In this document: positions 25,861 to 34,173 of the stretch, piece by piece
How positions within the stretch are numbered: the first letter of the stretch is position 1
How the letters are laid out: each line of letters begins with the position of its first letter
Origin: a virus
IMG/VR virus record: IMGVR_UViG_3300032046_000003
Span: 114,281-178,280 of that record
Direction: 5' to 3' (one strand)
Length of the DNA stretch: 64,000 bases
Notes under the pieces: model-generated
Told to the model about the DNA's origin: nothing
Seen by the model: only the letters and a program-made list of their open reading frames with translations
Database searches by the model: none
Translations under genes and position numbers: made by a program

Positions 25861-26366
25861 AAACCAAATCAAAAAAGCAAGAATTAAGATGGGCAAAATC
25901 ATTAGACGGCAAGGCCATTCCGGGAAGTGGCAATCAACCGTCTTGGAAGGGCGATGTAGACTCAGGTTTAAATAGTCCAGATTTTCTTGATGATTGGAAA
26001 TTAGAGTGTAAAACCACAAAGAGACCGTTTTATACTTTGCATATAAAAGACTTAACCAAATTAGAAGGTCAGGCTAAAAAAGTTTCAAGATTACCAGCTT
26101 TTGTAATTGAATTTTTAGACGCTTGTTTATATAATGGAAACGAATATGTTATTATTAGAGAACAAGATTTTAACAATGAAAGATTTCCGCATTTATTAGA
26201 CAATGAAAGCACGATATATCAAATTAAAAGCAAAAACATTAAATTTACTGTAGAAGAATTAGATAATTATTGGTTAAATGATAAAAAAATAGAATTATTA
26301 TACAAGGACAACCTATATATAATACTAAATAAACTTGATTTCTTAAAAATGATAAGGAGGATTTAA
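25857..26366 (+). CDS. Resolvase-like PD-(D/E)xK nuclease
   Basis: 169 aa from ATG 25857. KKQELRWAKSLDGKAIPGSG, then GDVDSGLNSPDFLDDWKLEC-K, has the G-D-x(n)-D-x(n)-E-x-K order of the PD-(D/E)xK nuclease fold, as in Hjr/RecU-like resolvases. LEGQAKKVSRLPAFVIE follows as the next conserved helix and strand. It lies between recA and a RecB-like nuclease, so a recombination role is likely. Confidence 0.7.
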   Translation: MKTKSKKQELRWAKSLDGKAIPGSGNQPSWKGDVDSGLNSPDFLDDWKLECKTTKRPFYTLHIKDLTKLEGQAKKVSRLPAFVIEFLDACLYNGNEYVIIREQDFNNERFPHLLDNESTIYQIKSKNIKFTVEELDNYWLNDKKIELLYKDNLYIILNKLDFLKMIRRI

Positions 26367-27178
26367 TGAATAACGTTAAACACGGTTTAGATGATATAAA
26401 AAAGTATTTTAGCGTCTCACAGATCAACACATATATGAGGTGTCCTTTTCAATGGTATTTTAGATACGTAGAAGGCCTAGTAAAGCCACCGGATTTCGGG
26501 TTAATAGTCGGAAGCGCAACTCACAAAGCAATAGAGACCAATTTCAAACAAAAAATAACATCAAAAATTGACGCTCCTATGGAATTATTAGAATCAGCAT
26601 TTAGTGATGAGTTTGATAAAAAGAAATTAGATGTTCCAGATAGGAATGACGAAGGCCAACAAAAAGATATGGGTATAAAATTGGTGAGAATGCATCGTTC
26701 TAAATTAGCGCCCCGAATACAGCCTACGCATGTTGAGCACGAATTTTTAATAGATGTTCCAAAACAAGAAATAAATATAGAAAGCAAGTCGGTTATTATA
26801 GATATTCCGTGGAAATTTAAAGGCTATATAGATTTAATAGATGCGGACAAAGTTGTTGTTGACAATAAGACAACTGGAAAATCATATCAAGAAGACGCCG
26901 CAGACGAGAACTACCAGCTTATGGGATATGGATTTGCTCATAAGCAGATATTTGGAGAATTGCCCAGTGGGGTCAGATTTGATATATTGGTAAAAACAAA
27001 AGTCCCAAAATTCCAACAAATTAGATCAACAATTGACGAGAATAAAATTAACAGGTTTTTATTGGCAGCGAGCAACGTGTATAAAGCCATCAATGCAGGA
27101 ATATTTTACCCTAGACGTGGACAAGATTGTTCCTGGTGCGGGTACAAAGAAAATTGTAAAAATAAAAAGATTTGGTAG
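26366..27178 (+). CDS. RecB/Cas4-like Fe-S nuclease
   Basis: 270 aa PD-(D/E)xK exonuclease. SVSQINTYMRCPFQWYFRY at the N-terminus, GSATHKAIE, then GYIDLIDADKVVVDNKTTGKS (D-x(n)-D-x-K), and C-terminal CSWCGYKENC. The N-terminal Cys plus three C-terminal Cys form the 4Fe-4S site of AddB/Cas4-type nucleases. It likely acts in DNA end processing with recA nearby. It is not a Cas gene, as there are no repeats or other cas genes here. Confidence 0.85.
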   Translation: MNNVKHGLDDIKKYFSVSQINTYMRCPFQWYFRYVEGLVKPPDFGLIVGSATHKAIETNFKQKITSKIDAPMELLESAFSDEFDKKKLDVPDRNDEGQQKDMGIKLVRMHRSKLAPRIQPTHVEHEFLIDVPKQEINIESKSVIIDIPWKFKGYIDLIDADKVVVDNKTTGKSYQEDAADENYQLMGYGFAHKQIFGELPSGVRFDILVKTKVPKFQQIRSTIDENKINRFLLAASNVYKAINAGIFYPRRGQDCSWCGYKENCKNKKIW

Positions 27179-27191
27179 GTGATAAAATAAT

Positions 27192-27377
27192 ATGACATCA
27201 GGAGTTTATATAAGAACAAAACAACATATATTAAATCGAGTTGCTTCTAGAAAGAAATATGATAAAAATGGAATGCTAAGTTTTAAAGATATTCAGCGTC
27301 AGAAAGAAATCCAAGAAATGTTTCCTGACTTTAAATTTAAAAGAATAAAAGAAAGTGATACTGGAGTAAATTTATGA
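27192..27377 (+). pseudogene. Internally deleted remnant of a homing endonuclease
   Basis: A 61-codon frame with only the two ends of the larger family seen at 28549, 33439 and 35879: the start MTSGVYIRTKQH and the end DIQRQKEIQEMFPDFKFKRI. The DNA-binding repeats and nuclease centre are missing. It remains in frame and ends with an ATGA overlap to the next gene, so it still fits the translational coupling of its neighbours. Confidence 0.75.
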
Positions 27378-28549
27378 AAATAAATAAATGTAAAATGGAA
27401 CAATTACTTAAAAAACATAAAGGAGATAATTTTGAATGTTGGACGGAAATGGGCGTATCAGAAAGAACATGGCAAAGATATAAACGATTATATAAATTGA
27501 ATCCAGTTCAATTTGGGCTATCTCCTCATCAAGAAATAATTAAAGATTCAAAATTAGACAGTCTGTCATCAAAATTAAAACAAAGCGAAGAGAAATACAA
27601 AATAGTTTGCAAAGATAACGAGTCGCTTAAATCATTATTAGAGGCAACGAGAATCATAGATTCCGCCAACACTTATTTGATAAAATCTATTAAGCACGAT
27701 AGCAGAAATTTAGTTACAGCGGTTGCCTTGGCCAGTGATTGGCATTATGAGGAAACTGTTCATCTTGCCAATGTTAATAACAAGAACGAATATAACCCTA
27801 AAATTGCAAAGGAAAGAGCAGAAATGTTTTTCATCAGCACAGTAAGGCTTCTTAAAATATTTGGCAAAGAGAGCGAAATAGAGAACCTTATATTGGCGTT
27901 GTTGGGCGATTTCATTAACGGCCAATTAAGAGAAGAGGCGATGGAAAACAATTCCATGAGGCCCACCGAGGCCATGTTAGAGTCCTGGAAAATTTTATCG
28001 GCGGGTATCAATTATATTCTGCAAAACACAGATATTAACTTGACAATACCGTGTCACTCAGGCAATCACGCTAGAATTACCCCCAAAACTCACATGTCTA
28101 CAGAAGCCGGTAATTCTTTAGAGTATATTATATATCATGGACTTGCATCAGAATTTAAAGATAACAAAAGAGTCAAATTTATTATTCCAACAAGTTATCA
28201 CTCTTATATAGACATAAATGGATTTACAATTAGATTCCATCACGGCCACGCAATGAAATACCACGGCGGAATCGGGGGGATATATATCAGCGTTAATAAG
28301 GCTATAGCCCAATGGAACAAGGTTAAGCATGCCGATCTAGATGCTTTTGCGCACTTCCATCAACTAAGAGATGGCGGCAATTTTATTTGCAACGGTTCTT
28401 TAATTGGCTGGAACGAATTCGCTAATTTTATTAAAGCCGATTATGAGAAGCCCAAGCAAGCATTTTTCTTGATAGACCATGAAAGACAAGAAAAGACCAT
28501 CAACGCTCCCATATTTCTTTCTCGTAAAGATAAAGAGGGGACACAATAA
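27374..28549 (+). CDS. Metallophosphoesterase with N-terminal HTH
   Basis: 391 aa. Residues 1-50 form a small HTH-like domain (WTEMGVSERTWQRYKRLYKL). After a coiled linker, calcineurin-type metal motifs appear in order: ASDWHYE, LLGDFINGQ, SGNHAR, HHGHAMKY and AHFHQ. This is close to phage metallophosphatases possibly related to the SbcD/Mre11 nuclease fold. The substrate could be DNA or a nucleotide; the HTH favours DNA. Confidence 0.8.
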   Translation: MKINKCKMEQLLKKHKGDNFECWTEMGVSERTWQRYKRLYKLNPVQFGLSPHQEIIKDSKLDSLSSKLKQSEEKYKIVCKDNESLKSLLEATRIIDSANTYLIKSIKHDSRNLVTAVALASDWHYEETVHLANVNNKNEYNPKIAKERAEMFFISTVRLLKIFGKESEIENLILALLGDFINGQLREEAMENNSMRPTEAMLESWKILSAGINYILQNTDINLTIPCHSGNHARITPKTHMSTEAGNSLEYIIYHGLASEFKDNKRVKFIIPTSYHSYIDINGFTIRFHHGHAMKYHGGIGGIYISVNKAIAQWNKVKHADLDAFAHFHQLRDGGNFICNGSLIGWNEFANFIKADYEKPKQAFFLIDHERQEKTINAPIFLSRKDKEGTQ

Positions 28550-29229
28550 TGTCATCAGGTGTTTATATAAGAACAGAATATCACAAAAAACGCTTAAAAG
28601 AAAATCATGTTGGAATGTTGGGCAAAAAACAATCTAAAGAAACTATAGAAAAGAGAAGTTCTAAATTAAGAGGTAAAAAAAGACTATTATCTCTACAACA
28701 TATACAAAATATACAAGTTGCTAATATAAAAAGATGTAAAGGTAATCCCGCGCATAATAAAGGAATTCCATCATCAGAAGAATCAAAATTAAAAAATAGA
28801 TTATCACATTTAGGTAAAAAACGTTCTAAAGAATCTATTAAAAAACAGAAAGAAAATGCCAAGATAACTTTAAATAGGCCGGAAATTAAGGCAAAAATGC
28901 GTCAAAAAGCTGTTCAAAGAGTTTTGCTTAACAATGGTAAATTTCCTTCTTACAGTAAAAAACAAGTAGAATATTTTAAGAATTATGATAAAAAAAATAA
29001 CGCCAATGGACAATATGCTACTCATCCTCATGAGTATTATATTAAAGAGCTTGGCTACTGGCCTGATTATATTAACTTTGATAAGAAAATAATTATGGAA
29101 TATGACGAAAAATATCATTTTAATAAATCAACTGGGTTACTAAAAGAACAAGACATTCAGCGTCAACAAGAAATCCAAGAAAAATATCCAGATTTTGAAT
29201 TTATAAGAGTAAATAAGGACAAAATATGA
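28549..29229 (+). CDS. Free-standing homing endonuclease, NUMOD3 + PD-(D/E)xK/Vsr-like
   Basis: 226 aa. The start MSSGVYIRTEYHKKRLKENH and Lys-rich repeats (KQSKETIEKRSSKLRGKKR, KKRSKESIKKQKENAK) are NUMOD3-type DNA-binding modules. A conserved block IRQKAVQRxLLNNG..FPSYSK follows. The C-terminal ELGYWPDYINFDKKIIMEYD then EKYH looks like the Vsr/EDxHD-type catalytic centre of intein- and intron-associated endonucleases. It is inserted between two genes without disrupting either, with overlap on both sides. Confidence 0.82.
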   Translation: MSSGVYIRTEYHKKRLKENHVGMLGKKQSKETIEKRSSKLRGKKRLLSLQHIQNIQVANIKRCKGNPAHNKGIPSSEESKLKNRLSHLGKKRSKESIKKQKENAKITLNRPEIKAKMRQKAVQRVLLNNGKFPSYSKKQVEYFKNYDKKNNANGQYATHPHEYYIKELGYWPDYINFDKKIIMEYDEKYHFNKSTGLLKEQDIQRQQEIQEKYPDFEFIRVNKDKI

Positions 29230-29456
29230 TAGTATTTCCGATTGCATTTTTTGTACTTATGATTTCATTGACAATCATAGGAAACATAATGGAACGTAAG
29301 CTTTGGAATAAAGGAAAATGCCCCGATTGTAATAAAAAATGGAGATATTTTGATACTGATAGTCAGGGCGGCAAGGGATATACTTGCGATAAATGTGATA
29401 GAACTATTTGGATAAGCTGGCCATTTATAGATAAGAAGACAAACAATGGAGAATAA
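29226..29456 (+). CDS. Membrane-anchored zinc-ribbon protein
   Basis: 76 aa. One N-terminal membrane span (VFPIAFFVLMISLTIIGNIM), then CPDC and CDKC forming a zinc ribbon. Short proteins of this plan are often of unknown role. Start overlaps the stop of the endonuclease gene. Confidence 0.65.
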   Translation: MIVFPIAFFVLMISLTIIGNIMERKLWNKGKCPDCNKKWRYFDTDSQGGKGYTCDKCDRTIWISWPFIDKKTNNGE

Positions 29457-29769
29457 ACATTCGAATTGTCACAATAGGCCAGAAAAACATTGTCAAGAAT
29501 GCAGAGCTCTAAGAAAAGCAAGAGAAGACAAAGAATACGCTTGGGAAATGGTCGAGTACAGAGAAAAACAAATAGAGGCATTAAAAAAACAAATTAAACA
29601 AAAATGGCAGATATTACATAGAATATCTTGTGGAAAAGATAGCAAGTGGATTTCAAATTGTGGAGTTTTATGTGATAAAAAAGGATTATTAAAATCTATA
29701 AGCAAAACACTAAAAGAAAAAATGGATAACGGCGAAGACTTTATTTTGGCAGTAAGAAAAGCGATATAA
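29446..29769 (+). CDS. Cysteine-containing coiled-coil protein
   Basis: 107 aa. N-terminal Cys/His cluster (CHNRPEKHCQEC), then a charged helix (EMVEYREKQIEALKKQIKQK). No known family. Start overlaps the gene before it. Confidence 0.55.
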   Translation: MENKHSNCHNRPEKHCQECRALRKAREDKEYAWEMVEYREKQIEALKKQIKQKWQILHRISCGKDSKWISNCGVLCDKKGLLKSISKTLKEKMDNGEDFILAVRKAI

Positions 29770-29781
29770 TGGAGGTAAATT

Positions 29782-30441
29782 ATGTTAAATGTTAAATTCA
29801 ATGAGCCATTAAGGGAGACATGCGTGATGTTTTTCTGTCCCGCCTATCAATACATTGTATCATTAAGCAACAACGGAGATTTGAAAGGGCCTGTTAAGTG
29901 CCCCAAGATTTTTTGCGATAGAATGAAATTGATTAACGGGGCTTGTTCAAAATGCAAACAATCTAAACCCATTCATCAAGGTTATTATATTAACAGTGCG
30001 TTTACATGTTTTGAATGTGACAGCGGCATCGAACAAAAGCATATAGAGATAAAAGAAGGGCCGGCTAAAGAGGTTACCGTATCTCAAAACAAAATTGACG
30101 CATTAACGAAGGAACTGTTAGACAAGTCTAAAAATTCTAAGTTCATGCAATATTATAGTGACACCAACAAAGAGCAGCAAAAGATAAGTTTTTACAATCC
30201 AATGAACACGTCAAGCTTGCCGCTGGTGTGGGATTTTGATTATGTTAACAACAGCAGCATAGAGGCCTTAAGAATTGAAGTGTTCGCTTTCTTCAAATCA
30301 TTTTTTGAACATTTTGAGGATGCTCCTAGCTGTCAAGGGTGCAAATATGAAAATACAACTTGTAATGGTATGAGCTGCGTAGATTGTAAAAGAAATAAGA
30401 ACAGTATGTCAATATTAAAAAAGGATCGTTTTAAAGCTTGA
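29782..30441 (+). CDS. Cysteine-rich protein, several zinc knuckles
   Basis: 219 aa behind ATGGAGGT. CSKCKQSK, CFECDSG, CQGCKYE and CVDCKRNK suggest two zinc sites flanking a helical middle. No catalytic motif is recognised. Genes after it overlap, so it belongs to the operon that reaches 31050. Confidence 0.6.
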   Translation: MLNVKFNEPLRETCVMFFCPAYQYIVSLSNNGDLKGPVKCPKIFCDRMKLINGACSKCKQSKPIHQGYYINSAFTCFECDSGIEQKHIEIKEGPAKEVTVSQNKIDALTKELLDKSKNSKFMQYYSDTNKEQQKISFYNPMNTSSLPLVWDFDYVNNSSIEALRIEVFAFFKSFFEHFEDAPSCQGCKYENTTCNGMSCVDCKRNKNSMSILKKDRFKA

Positions 30442-30680
30442 AAATACTGTGTTTTTATAGCAGCAAAGACGACAAGTTTAAAAAGCACAATGAGGAACAA
30501 CTCATTGAATATACAGATTGTGACAAGAAAAAAAATAAGGATAAATTTGATGAATACGTATTCAGAAAAGCAAATTTACCAGCGTATTATTTTTATTCAG
30601 GTGATAAGCTTAAATACAATACAATGGGCTTGTATTTAACAGACAATGATGTTAAAGAGGTGATAAAAAGATATGAGTAG
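30438..30680 (+). CDS. Small acidic-basic protein, unknown function
   Basis: 80 aa, start TTG 30438 overlapping the previous stop. N-terminal KILCFYSSKDDKFKKHNEE and later FYSGDKLKYNTMGLYLTD. No family is recognised. Confidence 0.5.
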   Translation: MKILCFYSSKDDKFKKHNEEQLIEYTDCDKKKNKDKFDEYVFRKANLPAYYFYSGDKLKYNTMGLYLTDNDVKEVIKRYE

Positions 30681-30903
30681 CGCCAATGATAGAGGAGGCC
30701 AATATTACAGAGATGGAGGCATAGAGACTTGGGATTATATTTTGTCTCATCATTTAGGGTATTTAGAAGGCAATATCATAAAATATGTGACCAGATACGA
30801 TAAAAAAAACGGATTGGAAGACTTATATAAAGCTAAGCATTATTTAGAGAAGCTTATAGAATATTTGCAGATTAATAAAAAAGAAGGGGGTGAAAAAAAG
30901 TAA
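30673..30903 (+). CDS. DUF3310-like phage protein
   Basis: 76 aa. The pattern IETWDYILSHHLGYLEGNII then KYVTRYDKKNGLEDLYKAKH followed by Y-x2-KLIEYL is the DUF3310 (SaV-like) module common in phages, often annotated as nucleotide-kinase-like. The real role is not established. Confidence 0.85.
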   Translation: MSSANDRGGQYYRDGGIETWDYILSHHLGYLEGNIIKYVTRYDKKNGLEDLYKAKHYLEKLIEYLQINKKEGGEKK

Positions 30904-31049
30904 TGCAAAAGTTAAGAAGTAAGTTTCGCAACAGTTCAAGTTTAGAGAAGTTCATTGATAAGAGTGGTGGGGTTGTAACTGCGGCTCACAAATTAGGCGT
31001 GGACAGGAAGACATTGTACAATTTCAGAGTGGAGATGGATCTTATATAA
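30903..31049 (+). CDS. Small helix-turn-helix protein
   Basis: 48 aa, ATG 30903 behind GGGGGTG. The C-terminal part (VVTAAHKLGVDRKTLYNFRV) is a clear HTH of the Fis/MerR-like type. A tiny DNA-binding regulator is likely. Directly after its stop starts a strongly structured stretch (31051-31195). Confidence 0.65.
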   Translation: MQKLRSKFRNSSSLEKFIDKSGGVVTAAHKLGVDRKTLYNFRVEMDLI

Positions 31050-31050
31050 T

Positions 31051-31195
31051 GATATAGGCGCCGACAGGCTTAATAAAGGGAAATATAATGCCCTAATTGG
31101 GATGCCAATTGAAAGCCTATATCGATTAATAATAGGAGCCGGTGGTATGTATACTTTATCGATTATACCTCTGCAGCCGGCTTCCTATAAGAAAG
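31051..31195 (+). ncRNA. Two large adjacent RNA hairpins, leader of the RuvC-like gene
   Basis: Hairpin 1: GATATAGGC (31051-31059) pairs perfectly with GCCTATATC (31115-31123), with an inner AATTGG-GATG-CCAATT stem. Hairpin 2: ATAGGAGCCGG pairs with CCGGCTTCCTAT with one bulge, enclosing GGTAT/ATACC. The AGGAG inside hairpin 2 is the best ribosome site for an ATG at 31147, so the fold could hide or expose translation start. I do not recognise a known riboswitch family. Confidence 0.55.
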
Positions 31196-31200
31196 TAAAT

Positions 31201-31677
31201 ATGATAATAATGGCAATCGACCCAGCAAGTAAAAAAATAGGCTACGCATATTTTGTAGACGACAGATTGATAAAATATGATAGCCTGGACCTGTCTAAGG
31301 ACACTGATATTAATAGCAGGTATAAGAAAATATATTTAGATTTATCAAACAGGTTGTTAACGCTAAATCCAAATGTAGTCGTTCTAGAAGCGCAAAAGCA
31401 TTTTTTAAATGCTAAAACTGCGAGAGTGCTTAATGAGGTTGTAGGGATTATCAAAATCTGCTGTTTAATAGAGTATGGATTTTGTAAGTTAGAGGAAATA
31501 CACCCAAAAACTATGAAGAAAATGGTTACAGGAAACGGAAGCGCATCTAAAGAAGACGTGATAAAATACATTATGAAAATATACCCTATTAATATTAAAG
31601 ATAAAATCACTGAAGACATGGCAGACGCGATAGGATTAGGCTATGCATATTTTAAGAGGCAAAAGTGTCAGAAATAG
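31201..31677 (+). CDS. RuvC-like Holliday-junction resolvase
   Basis: 158 aa. RNase H-fold: N-terminal MAIDPASKKIGYAYF (first Asp), VVVLEAQKHFLNAKT (Glu), then HPKTMKKMVTGNGSASKEDV and a final DMADAIGLGYAYF (Asp-x-x-Asp). It would resolve branched DNA before packaging. The start is not certain: ATG 31201 lacks a good ribosome site; ATG 31147, in frame, has AGGAG nine bases upstream within the hairpin. Confidence 0.82.
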   Translation: MIIMAIDPASKKIGYAYFVDDRLIKYDSLDLSKDTDINSRYKKIYLDLSNRLLTLNPNVVVLEAQKHFLNAKTARVLNEVVGIIKICCLIEYGFCKLEEIHPKTMKKMVTGNGSASKEDVIKYIMKIYPINIKDKITEDMADAIGLGYAYFKRQKCQK

Positions 31678-31898
31678 AATGTCATGAATGTGCAAGCAGC
31701 ATAGATTCAGACGATGAAGCTTGTTGCTCTAGTTGCATGGAAGAATTAAATAGTAAATTAGAGGATGCAGAAGAAGAAGTTGAAAATCTAGAATATGAAG
31801 TTGAGTGCTTAAAAAAAGAAAGAGATGACGCAATAAAAGAGTATGAAAAATTGGAAGAAAAAAATAAAAAAGGGGAAATAAAGGACGAATCAATATGA
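31665..31898 (+). CDS. Acidic coiled-coil protein with CxxC pair
   Basis: 77 aa, GTG start behind GAGGC. CHECAS and CCSSCMEE make a small zinc knuckle, then a long acidic coiled coil (LEDAEEEVENLEYEVECLKK). No known family. Confidence 0.6.
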   Translation: MSEIECHECASSIDSDDEACCSSCMEELNSKLEDAEEEVENLEYEVECLKKERDDAIKEYEKLEEKNKKGEIKDESI

Positions 31899-32296
31899 AA
31901 GATAATACTGAAGTCGACGAATTTATATCATCAATGGGCTCCAGCAAATCTAAGATACCTATCACTTATCAATCTAGCGAAGTAGAGACCATTGTCGAGA
32001 AAATAGGGGGTCAGGTTTTAAACAGAAAGCAAAGATATGATAACGGAATTGACGTCGTTTTACAATGTTCTGGATGTGGTGAATATATAGTGCAAGGCAA
32101 AGAGACGAATGATCAGGTCGATGAAAGCAAAATATACTGTTTTAGATGTCGCGAATATAAAGTAAGAAAAAATATATTAATATGGTCAAAGAATAATTTA
32201 TGGATGAAGCCAGAAATGCCTACAATGAGAGTAGAATATGAGAAATTGATCAATGAGTTTATTAAGAATAACAAGCCAAAAATAATTAAGATATAG
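31895..32296 (+). CDS. Zinc-site protein, unknown function
   Basis: 133 aa. CSGCGEYIV and CFRCREY form a probable zinc ribbon in the middle of the protein. Start overlaps the stop of the gene before. It ends 8 bases before another homing endonuclease. Confidence 0.6.
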   Translation: MKDNTEVDEFISSMGSSKSKIPITYQSSEVETIVEKIGGQVLNRKQRYDNGIDVVLQCSGCGEYIVQGKETNDQVDESKIYCFRCREYKVRKNILIWSKNNLWMKPEMPTMRVEYEKLINEFIKNNKPKIIKI

Positions 32297-32304
32297 GAGA
32301 TAAT

Positions 32305-33015
32305 ATGCCTACGGGAATTTATATAAGGACTAAAAAACATAATAAAAATATTTCAAAAACACTAAAAAAGACTTGGGTTAAAATAAAAAATAGCGCCTGT
32401 ACTTTAAATAGAAATAAAAAAATAAGTAAGGCTAATAAAGGCAGGCTTTCTCCTAAAAAAAATAAAAATTATGAGGAATTTTATGGGATAAAAAGATCTA
32501 AAGAAATAAAAATAAAACAGAGTAAAGCTAAAAAAGGTAAAATATTTTCGCAGCAACATTGTAAAAATATAAGCATCTCTCAAAGTGGATTAAATAAGAA
32601 TAAGACTTATGAAGAAAGATTGGGAGCGGAAAAAGCAAAAAAATGTAAAATAAAACAAAGGCTAAAAGCTATACAAAGAATAGAGAATAATTATGGCAAA
32701 TGTGAACCTAATTATAATTTAAAAGCCTGTAAAGTATTAAGACAATTTGATAAAATTAACAATACAAAAGGTCAATATGCAGTTTATGGTGACGGAGAGT
32801 ATTTAATAAAAGGCTTACATTATTTCCTTGATTATATAAATTTCGATAAGAAATTAATTATAGAAATTGATGAGAAACATCACTTTGATAAATTTGATAA
32901 TTTAAAACTAAAAGATATTGAAAGACAACAGGAAATTCAAAAAATTTACCCAGATTTCAAATTTCTAAGATTTAAAGATAAAGAAATGGATAAAATTTTG
33001 GAGATAAAAATATGA
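32305..33015 (+). CDS. Free-standing homing endonuclease, same family (diverged copy)
   Basis: 236 aa. Start MPTGIYIRTKKHNKNISK, then repeats of the form KNYEEFYGIKRSKEIKIKQS and NKTYEERLGAEKAKKCKIKQ, a shared GQYAVYGDGEYLIKGL block and the centre DYINFDKKLIIEIDEKHHFD. It ends with the family's DIERQQEIQKIYPDFKFLRF. It is the most divergent of the family members in this window and sits between two unknown genes. Confidence 0.82.
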   Translation: MPTGIYIRTKKHNKNISKTLKKTWVKIKNSACTLNRNKKISKANKGRLSPKKNKNYEEFYGIKRSKEIKIKQSKAKKGKIFSQQHCKNISISQSGLNKNKTYEERLGAEKAKKCKIKQRLKAIQRIENNYGKCEPNYNLKACKVLRQFDKINNTKGQYAVYGDGEYLIKGLHYFLDYINFDKKLIIEIDEKHHFDKFDNLKLKDIERQQEIQKIYPDFKFLRFKDKEMDKILEIKI

Positions 33016-33437
33016 AAGATAGTTTGAGCTATGTGATAATTTATATAATTATCTCGGTGCCTGTAATTGTTATTACAGTGTCTATTTCATATTTTATATT
33101 GCAAATAATTCCATCATTTAAAATATTTCTTGAGAAAAGAGGTCAAATAGGAGATAAAATAATTGTTGTTAATCCCCAATCAAGTCAACAGCCTGTCGCA
33201 AATGATTTTTCAGGATTGGCAGAAATTATAGCGAAAATTACATCAGGACAAAAAGTTGACGCACCGGCTGGACTTAGTGATAAGGAACAAGAAGAAAAAT
33301 TTGAAGAGATGAAACATAGGGTATTTATTGCGCCTGATAAAAAAACTTCTACAACAAATTTTGAATCTTTAGGTCAAGAGACTACTAAAAAGGATAATAT
33401 TAATAAAACAGTGAAATTACTAAAAAAGGATAAATAA
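33012..33437 (+). CDS. Single-span membrane protein
   Basis: 141 aa. Membrane span at residues 7-34 (IIYIIISVPVIVITVSISYF), then a soluble, low-complexity charged tail. The function is unknown. It lies between two homing endonuclease genes. Confidence 0.6.
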   Translation: MKDSLSYVIIYIIISVPVIVITVSISYFILQIIPSFKIFLEKRGQIGDKIIVVNPQSSQQPVANDFSGLAEIIAKITSGQKVDAPAGLSDKEQEEKFEEMKHRVFIAPDKKTSTTNFESLGQETTKKDNINKTVKLLKKDK

Positions 33438-33438
33438 T

Positions 33439-34173
33439 ATGCCCAAAGGAATATATATACGAACTAAACAAAATATTGAAAATTTAAGTAAGGTGCATAA
33501 AAATTTACCAAGTCCAATGCTGGGTAAACATCACACTAAAAACGCCAAAAAACTACAAAGTAAATTTAGAAAAAACAAGACCTATGAAGAGATTTATGGG
33601 GTAAAAAATGCCAAAGAACAAAGAAAAATAAAGGTTAGGGCTATATTAGGAAATAAAAATCCTATGAAAAATCCAAATATTGCATTAAAAGTTAGTTTAT
33701 CACTTAAGAATAGAAAATTAACTGAAGAACATAAAAACAGTTTAAGCGAATCTCATAAAGGAATAAAATATTCAAAAGAACGAAATAAAAAAATAAGTAA
33801 AAAAAATAAAATTATTTTAAATACGCCAGAAATTAAAGCAAAAATACGTCAAAAAGCTGTTCAAAGAATACTTTTAAACAATGGTTATTTTCCATCTTAC
33901 AGTAAACAACAAGTAGAGTTTTTTAAAAGTTATGATAAACAACACAACACTAATGGTCAATATGCAACAAACCCACATGAGCATTATATTAAAGAGCTTG
34001 GTTATTGGCCAGATTATATCAATTTTGATAAGAAACTTATAATGGAATATGATGAAAAACATCATTACAATAAAAATGATAAACTTAAAAAAGAAGACAT
34101 AATTCGACAAAAAGAAATTCAAGATTTTTATCCAGAATTTAAATTCATAAGAATAAAGGAGAACGCTATATGA
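33439..34173 (+). CDS. Free-standing homing endonuclease, same family
   Basis: 244 aa. MPKGIYIRTKQN start; NUMOD3-like NPMKNPNIALKVSLSLKNRK and HKNSLSESHKG; then QKAVQRILLNNGYFPSYSK and ELGYWPDYINFDKKLIMEYD with EKHHYN. Very close to the copies at 28549 and 35879 over the last 110 residues, which points to recent duplication. Stop overlaps rmlA as ATGA. Confidence 0.84.
   Translation: MPKGIYIRTKQNIENLSKVHKNLPSPMLGKHHTKNAKKLQSKFRKNKTYEEIYGVKNAKEQRKIKVRAILGNKNPMKNPNIALKVSLSLKNRKLTEEHKNSLSESHKGIKYSKERNKKISKKNKIILNTPEIKAKIRQKAVQRILLNNGYFPSYSKQQVEFFKSYDKQHNTNGQYATNPHEHYIKELGYWPDYINFDKKLIMEYDEKHHYNKNDKLKKEDIIRQKEIQDFYPEFKFIRIKENAI

Noticed and set aside
26366-27178. Cas4 as part of a CRISPR system
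   Set aside because: There is no repeat-spacer array or other cas gene in the window; the RecB-like nuclease fits the recombination cluster.
31102-31146. Earlier start for the RuvC-like gene at ATG 31102
   Set aside because: It falls in the 3' side of the first hairpin, has no ribosome site, and the encoded residues have no match to RuvC.
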